Source of the DNA: Himantopus leucocephalus
Taxonomy: Eukaryota > Chordata > Aves > Charadriiformes > Recurvirostridae
NCBI GenBank assembly: GCA_003993805.1
Contig: RSEF01000005.1
Span: forward strand, 41,781,215-41,845,214
Direction: 5' to 3'
Length of the DNA: 64,000 nt
The translations under genes and the position numbers were made by a program. Of this stretch, positions 24,907 to 37,670 are shown in pieces (the first letter of the stretch is position 1; each line of letters begins with the position of its first letter). The notes beneath the pieces were generated by a model. That model did no database searches and was not told the origin of the DNA. It was given only the letters and a program-made list of their open reading frames with translations.

Positions 24907-26495
24907 GGCGGTTCACAGCATTTTTAGAACTGCTCAAGATTCTCACTTACCCATTCAACCCAGTTCTGTAAACATACATCACAGGTGCAAGTAAGCTGAT
25001 TCCCCCCCACCCTCAATGTCCAAGAACTTGGCTACATCCAAGCAAGGTCAGGAGGTGACCATTAGCATTAACAGCGTCTTGTCTCCACGGAAGCAGAACC
25101 ACCTTCAGGGGCCTGCTTCTATGGTTTCTACGAAAGAAAGATTCTCCAGTAGAAAGGTAAGAAGCCATTACCCACAGGCTGTTTAAGAACCAACTTCTGC
25201 AGTTGTTCAGTGATGAGACCTATCATGGATGAAGCATTTTTTCTTTTTTGGAATAAGCAAGCACCTTATATAGAAGTTTATTCCCATGGTACTTCCCAAG
25301 CACTTGATGATTTCCATATTCAACAGAAAACCTGTCTTTACGCTAAGCAACCAAGAGTCCTTATCTAGGGATGGGAATGGAGACCTAGTAGGATGCATAA
25401 ATAAAGCTGGATCATGTAGCCAAACTGAACAACATCCAGTTCATAACGACCTGTCATAATCCTGTGCCAGGATATGGGGAAAAGGACCAAATGGTTTCCC
25501 AAAGGGAGATGGATAATGTTGGAGGGGGAATGGTAAAAAAACCAGACTGAGGCTAAGCTTCTGAGCATTGCATTGCATCCCCTGGGTACTAGAGGGAAAT
25601 GGAGGGGCAGCTTGAGAAACAGATCCCTTTTCTCTGATCCCTCTACTACTGGCAAGGCAGGAAAAAAAAGAGAGCACTAGAAGGGTCTGGAATAGAAAAG
25701 ATGACAGCTTTTTCCCTCTGCCAAGGTGACAGCCCTAAGGGCCCAACAAAGCAACATATCTGATTGTCTTACTCTTTCAAGGATCCCTTCAGCTGTGGCA
25801 CTGTACTGCACCCTCCCATCCAACTGGGATCACCTCCAGTGGCACTTATCCTTCAGTTGAGAGGAGGAAGGATTTAATATAGGAATGCCCTGATGCTAAT
25901 GCCATGCCAGAGGTGCATGAAGCACTCCAGGTTGCCAAGAGGCCTGAAAAATATTCAGTCCTTTGGGACAAGGTCTTTTGTGCTTTTTATGGGCTGATGC
26001 ACTCTCACAACTGGAAGTGGAACTGACAACCAGCAACACAGGTCACTGCAGCACCTGAAAATGAGACCATCCTGCCATTTAAAACAACCTGCCTTACTGC
26101 TTTCCTAGGTGGAAAAATAACGTCAAATGTCATGCTCTTTCCTCAAACCCAGATCTTCCAAACTCCAGGAGCAAACAGAGTGACTGTACTTCTGCATCTG
26201 AGAATTACTCCACACAGCCCACGTCTGCCTTGGATGGCAACAGCATTGCCTGGATTGCCTCCCCACAAGCACAAGAGAGCTGGAGAGCCAGACTCTCTTC
26301 AGCTGTGGAGGAACATAACCACTACATCTGTGTGCACCCAGGCACGCAGAACTCGAACAGTACTGAAGCATTAGCACTGCCCTCACAGGATGCATGTGGC
26401 CTGGCTCTCCTGGACCTGGCAGATAGGAGAAGAGAGAGACCTTTTTGGATTTCAGTGCACACCTCAATCAACCACGCCTGTTTCGGGCTTCTTTT

Positions 26496-26518
26496 CACAC
26501 ACACACACACACACACAC
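26496..26518 (+). repeat. (CA)n microsatellite
   Basis: An uninterrupted run of about eleven CA units followed by a T-rich stretch. Likely polymorphic in length. Confidence 0.9.
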
Positions 26519-27084
26519 TTTTTCCTTTTTAAATGGCAGTTTTTTCTTCTGGCTTCACAGAGAACTTCAGGACTCCAGAATCCTTCAGCATTCCCCACCT
26601 TTTGTCCACCTTACCTACTAAAAGTGGACAAGAAGCATCTGTGCGCAACAGGGCAGATCTGTTAAGCTAGATGGGGCAGGGCAAGCTGAGAGTTGTTTGT
26701 TGATATGACAGCAAACTCGAGGGTGGGGTCAAGAGACAAACAGGTGAGAAAGAGTGACCCCTGCATTGCCCAGTGTGTCCCTCATTCCTTCCGAGACAAG
26801 TTTGTCGCTCCTGTGAAATCCTCACTTGGCCATCTCATCCTTCTTGAGGGATTTGACTGCTTAGCAAGTGATCCCGTTAGCAAACCCCCAGACTCCCTTT
26901 CACAAGTGGCAGCCTGCTGTAGAAGGCAGCTACTTTACCAGGCAATAACACCTGGTGGAGAGAAAACCCGTAAGCAGATTCTGTGTGACTGAAGCAGCAA
27001 CCTTGACCAGTCACTTCAGAGCCTTGTTACATCCATAATGATACTGTCTCCACCTTTCCCTTCCCCCCAGCATGAAAGATGAGT

Positions 27085-27300
27085 GGTTGTGTGGAACGAG
27101 TCCCCGAGCTGTGATGGGAAGCCGTCTCGCTTGGCTGCAAAAAATATATATATCCTGGTATGGCTGTGATGAATCCTTTCATTATTCATCTGCAATTGCC
27201 CTGCTACTGCTGCTGTTCCGTTCTCACTCTCTCTCTTTCTTTTATAAATAAAAATGGAAACAGATTAATGACAAATGTTGACAGTGATTGCTTTTAAACA
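27085..27300. promoter_or_regulatory. putative conserved noncoding element
   Basis: The left half retains CpGs (GGAACGAGTCCCCGAGC, AGCCGTCTCGCTTGG). The right half is a homeodomain-rich AT block: ATATATATATCC, TTTCATTATTCATCTGCAATT, TAAATAAAAATGG and ACAGATTAATGACAAATG. There are no coding features. The mixture of preserved CpG with dense TAAT/ATTA and CAATTG-like motifs is typical of vertebrate developmental enhancers. Conservation cannot be verified here. Confidence 0.45.
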
Positions 27301-30300
27301 GCCACACCTGAATGTGGGCTATGGGGGAGGAGCAGTGGCACAGCAGCATCAGAGGGATGGGAAGACCAGGAAAGACTAAGTAAGAAGTGGGAAAAGATAA
27401 AGATGCTCACCTCCAACTGGGCTAGATGAGCAGTGACTGGAGCAAAGTACCTTTCTGGTGATGAGGACCTCAATTTGCTCCAACAAATGAGCTCTGGATT
27501 AACAGTTATGTATCCAAAACATCTGGAATAACTAGCAGTAGTCAGTTGTGCTGTCAAAGATACTCTGGAGAGAAGTTTGCAGACACTCCAGCAAAATATT
27601 CACTGGACGAAATGGCAACACACAGAGGGGCAGTTACACACAGCATTCCCCAGTGCTGAATAAATAGTATCTGATATGCTGCTCATCCCACTTCACTCCT
27701 GGAGACCAGTGAAGGCTGGTTTGTGCAACCACCAAAGCCACTTGTATATTGGCAATGTGGCTCAGATGGGCAAACACCATCTGTGACCAGTCAGGCCACA
27801 GGTTGACACAGTGAGTGAGTGCATCCAACGGACACAAACCTGGCCTCAGGACACCCTTCCCCGTTCTTTCCCACTGCATGAAAAAACACAAGCAGCGCTT
27901 TACTGTCATCACTTCTCTATGTACCTCTACCCCAATGGTGATATCCAGTGATTTTAGTCTCTTCCTCTAGGTCCCATGCTTCCTACCTCAAGCACTGCCT
28001 ATCCACCTGAAGATACCACGTCTGCTAAAATCACCCTCTACCTAACCATTTCCAAGGCTATCTCACCTTTCTGCCATCAGTTACACCTTCTAGCTAGCTC
28101 TTCTTTCCCATCAAACTGTTTGGCATCACATTTGAGAGCAGAGATGTGCACGGTCTCATTGCTGCTTGCTCCTTGCCAGCCTCCCACTTAACTAAACCCA
28201 TTTTTATCCTTCCCTCAGAATTGCTCCTGCTCTTTCGGTGCCAAGCCACCCTCCTGTCCTCCTCAAAGCACACTGCTCCTTGGACTCCTTTCAACAGCAG
28301 CTAATGCAAGACATTACAGCACAGAAGCCTGCGCCAACATCCAGCGCACAAACAAAGACCAGATACATGAGAGGAGAGAACACACTGTCAGCATTTAATA
28401 ACAAACACTAATTGCAAACAGGGGGATGGAGTTCTCCATCCCTGTTCTCTCAGCAGCCAAAAGCCATCTGAGCCAGGAGCCACGGCCATTCACAAACCAG
28501 GATCCGTTCACCGCTGAATGGTCCCCTGCTCAATATCTGACTGACTGCCACCAGCCTGCTCAGTGTCTGACTGATCCACGGAATGGACAGCCAGCCTCTT
28601 GCAGTGTCCCTCAGTAGTGCAGGGACACAGAACTATAAGGCCTTTAGGAAGGCAATCTCAAAAGCCTTTTGGGCCTGCCACAGATTTGCCCTAATAACCC
28701 TTGCAAAGTTTTAACTTCTCTCGGTGCCTCTTGTTTTCCTGAGAAGATTGTCTTACATCCCACCCCAGAAGGCTGCAGAGCGTGCTGTTTGTGGGCCTCG
28801 GCATTGCAGTACTTCTGTCGAAAGCTGCTGCAAAGGACAGATGGCTTTTCTACTAACATTCTCATTCAGCAGAAAGGCTGTTTCTCATCACATGCATCAT
28901 GGTGCAGATACACTAAGTATTTTCCATCATTTTGCCCCATCACCCATTACTCCATAAAGGTAAACAAATCAGCCCCCTAAACAGTAGAGATCCACGAGAG
29001 ACACTTTGGGTTTTCTAATGCAGACAAGTCCCCTCCAGACATAATCCCTTTTTAGGAAGCATAGATGGTTATATCACAGGAAACATCCCTTCTCACCTCA
29101 GCCAAAGATGGTGTCAAAACCCCTAAGGAGCACCTGGGAGAAGAGGAGCACACAGTTCTTGGGGAAGCAGTTCCACATGACTTTACAACCCCCTAAAGCA
29201 CCTCTTGCAGCCTTGAATTGTGTGGAGCTCCTACAAGCTGATGAATCCCTGGAGAACATGGGGTGGTGGACACAAGTCTGTAAGCAATTGAGCCAAAGTT
29301 AAAAGCTTGGTGCTGCCAGTTGGGTGAGTCTTCCTCATTCAAATAATTATTCCCCAGGACTTTCTCCCAGCCCACCCATCTCCCCAGCCCCAGTCCTGTC
29401 CTCATGCCTTGGGCTGCCTCTGGCACTCATCAATTGAGCCAAAAAAAATTATTAAACCAGCAGAAATCAACTCATTTTTTGTAGTTAAGGGGGTTGACAT
29501 GACTCAAAGGGGTCCAAGGAGTGAAAGGTAAGCATCAGGAGCTTAGAGCCAGGCATGGGGATACAATGGGGTGGAGATGAAAGAGCAGTGCAATGGGGTA
29601 CAGCTGAACTTACTGTCCCAATCTATCCAGCTGCACATGCAGTCCATCCCACATGCTGCTATAGTCCTCACCGTACTTCTCGGTTGATTTTACCCAACAC
29701 AGCCTTTCAGGATTCCGAGTCTCAGTGCCCCCAATATCCACCCCCTCCTCAGGCTCTGGGGCCAGTAGTTGCATAGCCACTTAGGTCAGCCTTATGAGAG
29801 TATTTCAGCTGTTGCCTTGCCTTGGAAACTTTATTAGCTTTGATGTTATTTGTTTTCCAAATGAACACCCTGCATTAACCCACATGAAGTTTTAGCACTC
29901 CCAGCACTGAGCAGATTTGAACTCTCTGGAAAGACAGATGATCTGGAGTCTATTGACCTTCACATCCCATCACAAAGTCCACCTTTCACTCAAGCTTATG
30001 TTTAATGAGATGACATGAAGTGCTTAAGTAATGGGGTATAGTATTCATACGGATATAAACTGCCCATGCAAAGGCCTAGTCCAGCCTGTCTCTTTTTCCT
30101 CCTTTACCCTGCCCCTTGTGTCTCACAGCTTTGCCCCTTTGCCCTTGTTCTGACTCTTTCCTGATCCTCCCATCAGGTGACAATTTGAATTTTAAAGCCA
30201 TTTACACTCCAAAAGGTGCATAATCAGATTTTTATCCTGTACTTTTCTGATGTGACTTTTTTATTATGACATCAAGTACTGACCCATAATAAGGATGTAA

Positions 30301-32319
30301 ATGCCCACTTTAATGTCTATTACCAGTATCTGCAGATGCATATAAAATTATAGTATCATCACATAACTACATATTAACCTCTTGAGCTCCATGACAGACA
30401 AACTCTCCAGGGAACACTGTATTCCAATTTTCAATTACCAGCAGTAGTTCAGTGACAAGCAGTAGAAGTTGTACTCATCCATATCCTAAACACTCAAGGT
30501 ACTTGCAGAATGATAGAGAGGAAGCACATTCTGAATACATCAGTTCTGGTGCTTCTAGTTGCCAGCTATTTGTGACAAGCATTTGGGTCCTTCCCAGGAA
30601 CAAATACACCGTTACATTTAAGTATACATACAGCTGGGATGTAGCTTACCCAAAAGAATTTTGTGGTTTTCAGCAAAGTTGTTTGTGAGTCACGTGGCAG
30701 TGCACAATCATCACTTTACCCGCAGCGATTAGCAGAGAGAAGATAAGGTGTAGAGCAACATATCATGTGTCATCTTTTATGCTTCTGTTAAGCAAAAAAT
30801 GCATTTTGCTCAGAAAATGCCCATTTAGCACAGGTGTAAAGGTGCAATGTGTGAGTAAGGAATGATGTGGTCCACAATACTTTATTGCAAGAATAAGGAT
30901 ACCACAACTGCAGCTACCTGCCCAATCTCAAGATGGTATTCGCAGAAATTCAAACATTCTGATTTTCATCTTTCAGGTTAATGGCATCTGCTTACATTAG
31001 AAATAATGTATTCAGCTGCGAACAGTGCCTGCCAACCCACGTTTGACACAAAAATCCTACAAAAACTTGGAGAAGGAGGTTGGTTGTTGTATTTTTTAAA
31101 AATGCAGATTTCTCTAGAAAATCTAGACCTGAGAGTCGATAGAGAGAACAGAACAAAACATAGGACAATAAAGACAAAAGTCAGTACCATTCTTCCTTCG
31201 TACCTTTCCCCTTCTTTCTGATACAGCTTAGTCAGATGATTGATTCTGGTTCCAAAGAGAGTCTCTGACCTGAGGGCATTCTTCCCAAAATATACACAAA
31301 GATTTCTGGTATTTTAATACTCTGCCGAATTGGGCATTAACAGGCAACCTATCATTTGTTAAATAACAGCCAGCTTTTCTGCACTGGCCAGTCATTACTT
31401 TGGAGTCTAGGGAAGAGAATCAGAGGACACTTGAAATATCAGTGAAAGACATGAGTCAATAGTCACATCATCCTGTGATGTTCAGGTAAAAGCATATAAA
31501 GTGTAACTCCTCAAAAGCAAGTTTTCACCCACCTATTGCTCTTTCTCCAGTTGTAGTAGACAAGGTATTTCACAGCAGATTCTCTGTGATACTATGCATT
31601 TAGGCTACTCTTCCACTTTTAATTCCTTTGAAATCCAGGAATCATAGACATTTCCAGAGACAAAGCATATTTTGGGAAGCTATAATACCATATAAGGAAA
31701 CCCCAATACAAAGTGAATACATACCAAAAATTCCTAGCTCAAAAATAAATAAAATCTATCTATATATATATACACACACATCTCGTTACAGGTAAAAATA
31801 GTCAAAAGTGAAGAAAAGAATTGCCATTCTAATTTGTCCCTCTGTGCATGCACATTACAATAATGCCAAATTAAATGATCACACAGTTTATTTTCTATGA
31901 GACTCCAGCTTCATACAAAGTACAGAACACACACCTCTGGAGAGGTGAGGGCCGAGAACTGAAGGAGATTGCATCTGACTCATTCGCTGCTAAAGACAGA
32001 AAAGACAAAGTAGGAAACTGTCAAGGCAAAGTTCTTGCGATTAAAGCAATTGACCACCAGCCCTGGAGAGATGCCTGCCTGTTGCCATCTCTCTGATATC
32101 TGAGAAGCCAGAGCAAGACTTCAGCAATGAGGACAGTGGTCCTCAGCTCATCAGTAATTGTGCCTGGATTTGCAGAAACTCTAAGCACTCATAGCTGCTA
32201 AGGAACTTTGTAGGAATGTGATTTGAACCTACAGAAGGCTACAAGGTAAGCCACTCCAAATTGCCAGTACCTGGGTATCTCATCTGGGGTCCCCCAAATT
32301 CAGAGATAACTCCTAGTTT
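27301..32319. other. unique noncoding sequence
   Basis: I recognise no gene. A TA/CA microsatellite lies at 31755-31780. Open frames reach 103 codons (28669-28980, plus) without domains. Octamer-like and TAAT motifs occur at background frequency. Confidence 0.5.
31755..31780 (+). repeat. compound (CTAT)/(TA)/(CA) microsatellite
   Basis: CTATCTATATATATATA runs directly into CACACACA. A short compound simple repeat. Confidence 0.8.
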
Positions 32320-32385
32320 TTGCTTCAGTCATTCTGACTTAAACTCCCCATCTATAAAATAAGGGGCACAATAACATCCAAATTC
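32320..32385 (+). mobile_element. MIR SINE fragment (3' part)
   Basis: The stretch TTCAGTCATTCTGACTTAAAC, then TCCCCATCTATAAAATAAGG and GGCACAATAACATCC, follows the MIR 3' half (CTCAGTTTCCCCATCTGTAAAATGGGGATAATAATACC) closely in order and spacing. MIR is an ancient amniote tRNA-derived CORE-SINE. This copy is a short decayed remnant. Confidence 0.55.
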
Positions 32386-32553
32386 TCAGCACATAAATAA
32401 ATTCATTAACAATCTAAGCTGCCATAGCAGGAGGTACCCTGAAGACACTAACAAGGAAATTACTTCTTCCGTCTTCAGAGTGGAGTCTGGATGCTGTGCA
32501 GTAAATAAGCTTGAAGTCAGTCTAAATGAGGGGGAAAAAACCCCCACAAACAA

Positions 32554-32784
32554 ACCCAAAACCAAGCAGCTGTACATTCAGAGATCCTCAAACCTCCTAC
32601 ACTGACTGAGGCAGGAACCTAATGTGAAGGGGGGGGACGGGGGACGGATGACGGGACACANACCCAAAACCAAGCAGCTGTACATTCAGAGATCCTCAAA
32701 CCTCCAACACTGACTGAGGCAGGAACCTAATGTGAAGGGGCGGGGGGGGGAACGGACGGACACGNGGACGGATGACGGGACACA
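32554..32784 (+). repeat. tandem duplicate around single N (assembly artefact likely)
   Basis: Copy 1 (32554-32660) and copy 2 (32662-32784) share ACCCAAAACCAAGCAGCTGT at the start and the whole following block, ending GGATGACGGGACACA. They are separated by one N at 32661, and a second N at 32765 lies inside copy 2. The two differ mainly by one T/A substitution and in the length of a G-rich GGGGACGG tract. A single-base N between near-identical flanks is the signature of contig ends that overlap but were not merged, here probably because of the G-run. Confidence 0.8.
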
Positions 32785-32821
32785 ACCCTCAAACCCAACA
32801 ACAAATCATGCAACTGCTTAC

Positions 32822-33039
32822 CTGCATTGTACTGTGTATGCAGAAACCTGTGGCTTACAGTCGTGCAGCCTACTGATGTGGTAAGAGGGTGGGAAATGCC
32901 ACCTGCCCCAGGTTAGTCCAGTGGTAGCCTCTGCACTGCTTGAGTGCAGGGCAATGACCGCACCTCGTGGTCCCTCTCCGCCCTCCAGGAAATCAGACCT
33001 TGCAGTCCTCATTCCCACTCCTTGCTGTCTCCACAGTAC
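32822..33039 (-). other. candidate exon (218 nt), minus strand
   Basis: On the minus strand a good acceptor (CACTTGCTGGTCCTTTCAG) is followed by 218 nt and a strong donor (CAATGCAG then GTAAGCAG). One register is open through the whole segment, starting VLWRQQGVGMRTARSDF and ending SAYTVQC. It has Trp/His-containing, fairly balanced composition but no domain I know. The same frame is also open upstream into the presumed intron, which weakens the coding argument. It lies just right of the assembly duplication. It could be a coding, UTR or lncRNA exon. Confidence 0.3.
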
Positions 33040-34224
33040 CTGAAAGGACCAGCAAGTGATAAAAGGCTCACAAAAGCTCCCCTTGCTGCTCTTCTTTGTA
33101 TTAGCTCCTTTCACGGTGACACTGGATGTCCAGGAAAGAAAACACAGTACTTCTTTCACTCACCATACAACACTTGGCATTAACAGTGTCTTCACCTTCA
33201 GCTTTCTCAAAATGGGAATGCATGTTTCCCCATGGTGGGGGCTGGGTGAGTCCAAGCACTTGCAAATTATGTGCTGAAGCAGGATGAAAAAAAGTCCTAA
33301 GGCAATGTTGGTGAACCTCTCAGGAAGCTGGTATCAAAATTACTAGAAAAACATCAGAGTCAGTGCTGGCATTAGTTTAGCAGAACCACTGGTTTGCCAT
33401 CACTGCCCCTACAGGCAGTCTGTGAGGAAGAAGCTATGACACTTCTCAAAGTAAGATTTCTCCAACTAGGTGCAATTTTAAAAGTGTGTTTTACAAAATC
33501 CATGTGTTTCATCTGCCTAATGACAGCAACTCCTGACTAAGATCTGCTCTGTTCTTATCTTTAGATATCTCCCTGTTGCTCCCCCACTAGAAATGAATGA
33601 AATTAATGTCATTCAGCATTTTGAAACTCTATACTATGTTTCATTAAAAAAAATATTATCAAGTATCTGCTCTTACTGGAAAATAGCTTTACTTCAGTAG
33701 AGAACAAATCTTGTACCCACAGATTTGAAACACCCTTTATTTAGATGTGAGAAATCCTCCATTAGTATGTAGCAAGTCTACTTGTACTCATTTTTAGTTT
33801 CAGTTGATTCTCTGAGCTGGAAAAGTATGAAGCAAGCATGGTCTGAAAAACATCAAAATAGATAAAAGCCACCACAGTCAGCCCTGTTACTGAATTTACC
33901 ACCAGCTATTCAAACTGAACTGAGAAAATTCTCAGCCCTTGGGTGTAAAATTAAGGATGTATAAACAAGAACCATTCAGCTTTTTTTTTTTTNNNNNNNN
34001 NNNNNNNNNNNNNNNNNNNNNNNNNNNNNNNNNNNNNNNNNNNNNNNNNNNNNNNNNNNNNNNNNNNNNNNNNNNNNNNNNNNNNNNNNNNNATTCCCAT
34101 AAAAGAATCTATTGTTAAGAGCTCTTTTCTCCTTGTTCCCAACAAAAATCAGCACATTTCACCAGGAACAACTCCCAGTCCTCACAGGTGCAGCTTGCAG
34201 ATGAGAAAGGAAAATCATCACTTT
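33040..34224. other. unique noncoding sequence with assembly gap
   Basis: No gene was recognised. T-runs lead into the gap at 33993. The open frame reported across the gap on the minus strand is meaningless because it translates N. Confidence 0.6.
33993..34092. other. assembly gap, exactly 100 N
   Basis: One hundred consecutive N follow a run of 12 T. A round length of 100 is the usual placeholder for a scaffold gap of unknown size, so distances across this point are unreliable. The missing sequence probably includes a homopolymer or repeat. Confidence 0.95.
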
Positions 34225-34720
34225 TAAAAATTGAACGCTCCCCCTCTCCCCAATATAGTGTTGAGAACTTGAAGCGATTTCCAGAGGATCTTGATCTTTT
34301 TGTTTAAAAGCATTCAGTCAACTTGGGATCTAATTTTTTTACAATTTATTCCTTGGAATAGTTAATGTCAAGGGAGTCCTGTTTTGTTCCTCCCACAAGT
34401 GTGCATAGCTATCAATACCGGGACACAAATATATGCAAAAGAAAATTCAAAGTTTATTGCTCATTTGATCTTTGCAGCCCCTGCTATCATGGTAAAAAAG
34501 AATGATGCCGATCTATCTTAAAAGGATGTTAGCGTTGGTGAAATGAATAGATAGCCATTAAACAATTGAGACTGACCCGCTTATTTAAATGAAACCCTTT
34601 TTGGGACTGGGCATATCTGAAGCAGTGACTTGGAAGTGAAAGGCTACTTAAGAAACTCTGGAATTGTTTCAAATTCCAAACAGGGAGCATCTCACTTGTC
34701 TAGAGACAACGTCATGACAA
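34225..34720. promoter_or_regulatory. putative conserved noncoding element
   Basis: An AT-rich block without stop-free frames, repeats or microsatellites. Ordered motifs include AAAATTGAACGCTCCCCC, CTTTTTGTTTAAAAGCATTC, GGTGAAATGAATAGATAGCC, CATTAAACAATTGAGACTG and CTTATTTAAATGAAACC. The SOX-like ACAATTG, POU/homeodomain-like TTTAAAT and ATTAAA sites are dense. The lack of simple repeats and the CpG retention at several points (GAACGC, GAAGCGATT, ACCGGG, GCCGATC, TAGCGTTGG, CCCGC) suggest constraint. Inference only. Confidence 0.35.
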
Positions 34721-36514
34721 ACTGGAAAATAAACAAAATCATTGCAAAAAACAAAGAATGGACATGACAGATTACCTCAAATTCTTCACTCAAGTTTGCA
34801 ATTCAAAGAAGAAAAGCATAGTAACTCCCTACAGACCTTCAGGTTACAGTTTATATTTAAGGAAACAGTCAAGGAAGCACGCAGATTAATGGACATTCCA
34901 ATACTGTAAATCTAGTTAGATGTCAGTGAAGCCTCTCTTCTCCCACTCTTAACTCAGTTCACTTTATATCAGATAAAACACTTCTTTCATATATTGATTT
35001 ATTTCCAGTTTCTAAAATCAGAACAAAGGTTCTGCAAGAGCCTTGTTCAGAGAATACACATCATGTTTAAGACAGAGGAACACAAGCAAGAATCTTCCTT
35101 ATTTACACGTTACCCCCAAAATAGAGTCCTAGGAACCCAGAGTCCAATCCCTATCAAACAGTTAAATCTTATGACCACATAAAACATTTGGGACACGCAC
35201 AATGCAGCTCTTTGAAGATTTTGAGTAGACCTGTTTGTGAACTATCTCTAGGTATGCCCTCTGGGACAGAAGGAGGAAGCTAGAATGCAACTGATGGTAG
35301 CTCTGGCTAACTGTCTGGTGTTGCAAAACTTGAGAGAAAATTCAATGGCTTCAGCAGTGTCCAGGGGCTCTGGTCAGGCCAGACCAGGCTCAGTTCACAG
35401 CACTCTTACAAGAGCTTCCAGAAATGAGGTCTCACATACACCAATCTGGGCAACAAAACCAAACGATAACATGGGACATTAACACTATGTCCAGGACTTG
35501 AGATATGAAGCAACAATTCAAACGTGGCACTATTTCATCAACAGAATTTTACATTCATTTTGAAACAAAGGTACAGCATAATGAATTTGAAAGCTCAAAA
35601 AGCTGAAGAAGTCATTGCTCGCTAATGTTAGAGAATACGCTACCAGAAAATTGCTTCCTCCAGTCACACCATCTCCTCTCAGATGAGTGCAGGATAGATC
35701 TTCCACTTGGAGAAACCTACCATCTGCTCCTTCAGTGTGATAGTGAAGGCTACAGGCTACCAAAAGGGCATTCCTACAAGGAGGCATCTTCCTTATATGC
35801 CATGAGACAGAAAAGCAGAAACAACTGCTACAGTGATGAAGAAAGATATCGCATACTTTTTTGGCAAGTATCCTATGAAGGTAATAAGCCCACCGATGCT
35901 CTCCCTTATTTGTTTCTGATTTCAGTGCAATGTGCAGGCAGCTCACACAGCTGAGCAAAAGAACTGAGACAGAGCTGCTGAAGCTGAGTACATACACAAA
36001 GAACACTACCCCAAGACAGCAGAACTCCAGCTGCTAGTACAAAAAGAAAGGGGGAATCCTCACCAAGGACACTTTTCAACTGAGTGATTGTATAGGTTCT
36101 GAAGACTGCACGCTCACATGTTATTATACTACTTACTCAAGTAAACTGGCATGCAGAAATGCTGCTTCATTTGATTTGGCACAGAAATTTTTTTCTCACC
36201 TCATCCTCACATGCAAATTTCATCACAATCTTTCGGTAACACCATAAAACTTCCATCACTGTGACTTTTCCTTATGTTTGCCAAAACAATTCCCATTTTT
36301 CAACAGATCTCTATGCTGTAGAAAAAGTCTTCTGTCTTCTCTGAGGTTCTAAACCAGAAGCAACTATCATTTCGTGTAGACTGACTTTCACTATGACATT
36401 GACCACTCAGTGTGTTTTAGATGCCTCTGTATTTATTTCAATGGCTTGTATTTGGCTACCACATTCCTTCCATAAAGCTACTGTCTTCAAATTAAAGCCT
36501 GAAGATACACAGAA
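34721..36514. other. unique noncoding sequence
   Basis: No gene was recognised. The longest frame in the whole window (158 codons, minus, 35530-36006) lies here. It starts with a Ser/Val/Leu/Cys-rich hydrophobic stretch, has no domain I recognise and no flanking splice pair. A 109-codon frame overlaps it on the other strand. I treat both as chance. Confidence 0.5.
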
Positions 36515-36760
36515 GCTACTGCTTCCCACAGTACTTTGTTCCAATGGTTAATTTGTCCTCACTGTTAAAAGCTCACACGCTAACTTGAATTCATTTGGCC
36601 TTAGCTTCAAGTTCATTTTTATGCCCTTCTGCACAAGACAAGAGACACTTATTACCTAGTATTTCCATTTCCAAAAAGGACTTTTTACCACACAGGCAAG
36701 ACACCTCTGATCCTCTTCTGATAAAGCTAAACAGACTGAGCTCTTAAGTATTCCAAATTA
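36515..36760 (-). mobile_element. ancient CR1-like LINE 3' fragment, antisense
   Basis: TTGTTCCAATGGTTAATTTG, then TCCTCACTGTTAAAAGC and, further right, AAGCTAAACAGACTGAGC followed by TCTTAAGT match the antisense order of the 3' coding end and UTR of old amniote CR1 elements ('..ccaatggttaattatcctcactgttaaa..gctaaacagattgagctccttaagt'). It is strongly diverged with indels, hence older than the CR1 nest at 39-42 kb. Confidence 0.55.
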
Positions 36761-37584
36761 TAAAAACCATCAGTCCAAAATTGCACTGTAATACTGCTAA
36801 AGGAAATGCAATGCGTTTTGGAATTAAAAAAAAATATTATTCTTGCTGTCTAGGATTTTGTGCATTGAAAAGCAATGGTAAGAACTTTAGATTAAGAGTC
36901 AACTGCCTGAATATCACTTTTACAGTAGTCTTACAACACGGTTTGGGCAGCAAGGGCTAGCATGATGTTTGGATATATGAGTATATACGAAGCCTGAATA
37001 GCAATAGGGAAGTGTTCCTGCTTCTCTAGAGAGTAAGTGTAGACGCCAGAACTGAATGCAGATGGATGTGAAATACTGGGGATTTTCATGGAGCATAATT
37101 AAAGGTTACATGACAAGCTTATGAAAAATGACTTATATGGGTTAGTGGATTACATAGGACTTGTTGACCGGGTATAGGTAGTCATACATGACAAAGAAGC
37201 CTAATTGTAAAGGAAGAATAGGACTTTTCAACCCTGCTGAAAAAAAGCATAGGAAGAAACAATGTCAGGATGTTGATATTAAGAAAATCTATTCCAAGAG
37301 AAGATGCAACTTCCTTATAAAGAGAGTAATTCATAAGAAAACTGATTACCAAGAAATATGAGCTAATCCTTACTTGATGTTTTTAAAGTCAGATTATATG
37401 TTCTTCTAAAAATGTAATTAAATCCAGTTGCAGGATAAACACTATAGCCAAAAGGTTCACAAAAGTTTTCTCCAGCCTTGAAGAAAGAGTTTGTATATCT
37501 TTTTGAGACAGGACACTAGGCTAAGAGAACATAAAAGGAAAGCATCACTATATAACTAATTTGTCCTTACAGTACCCCCTGGGC

Positions 37585-37670
37585 ATCCAAACCCGGCCAC
37601 TGTGAGAGACAGACTACCAAGCCAGACAGACCTTTGGTCTGACCCAGTGCAGCCTTTCTTATGCTCTTCA
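37585..37670 (+). mobile_element. ancient L3/CR1 3' tail fragment
   Basis: GGCCACTGTGAGAGACAG, ACTACCAAGCCAGACAGACC and TTTGGTCTGACCCAGTGCAG, followed by CCTTTCTTATGCTCTT, follow the well-known amniote LINE tail 'ggccactgttggagacaggatactgggctagatggacctttggtctgacccagtatggc..ttcttatg'. This marks the 3' end of an L3/CR1-family element. The upstream part is not recognisable. Confidence 0.6.

Larger units (their letters stand above)
22939..27084. other. unique noncoding sequence
   Basis: No gene was recognised. It contains the N-plus-poly(A) scar at 24886, a CA microsatellite at 26496 and ordinary random open frames (longest about 114 codons, minus, 26123-26467, which overlaps the translated CA repeat). 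Confidence 0.5.

Noticed and set aside
33951..34145. Minus-strand open frame crossing the N gap
   Set aside because: Most of it is translated N; no information.
35530..36006. Longest open frame (158 codons, minus strand)
   Set aside because: Composition is random and Ser/Leu/Cys-rich, no domain is recognisable, there are no splice partners, and a 109-codon frame overlaps it on the opposite strand.
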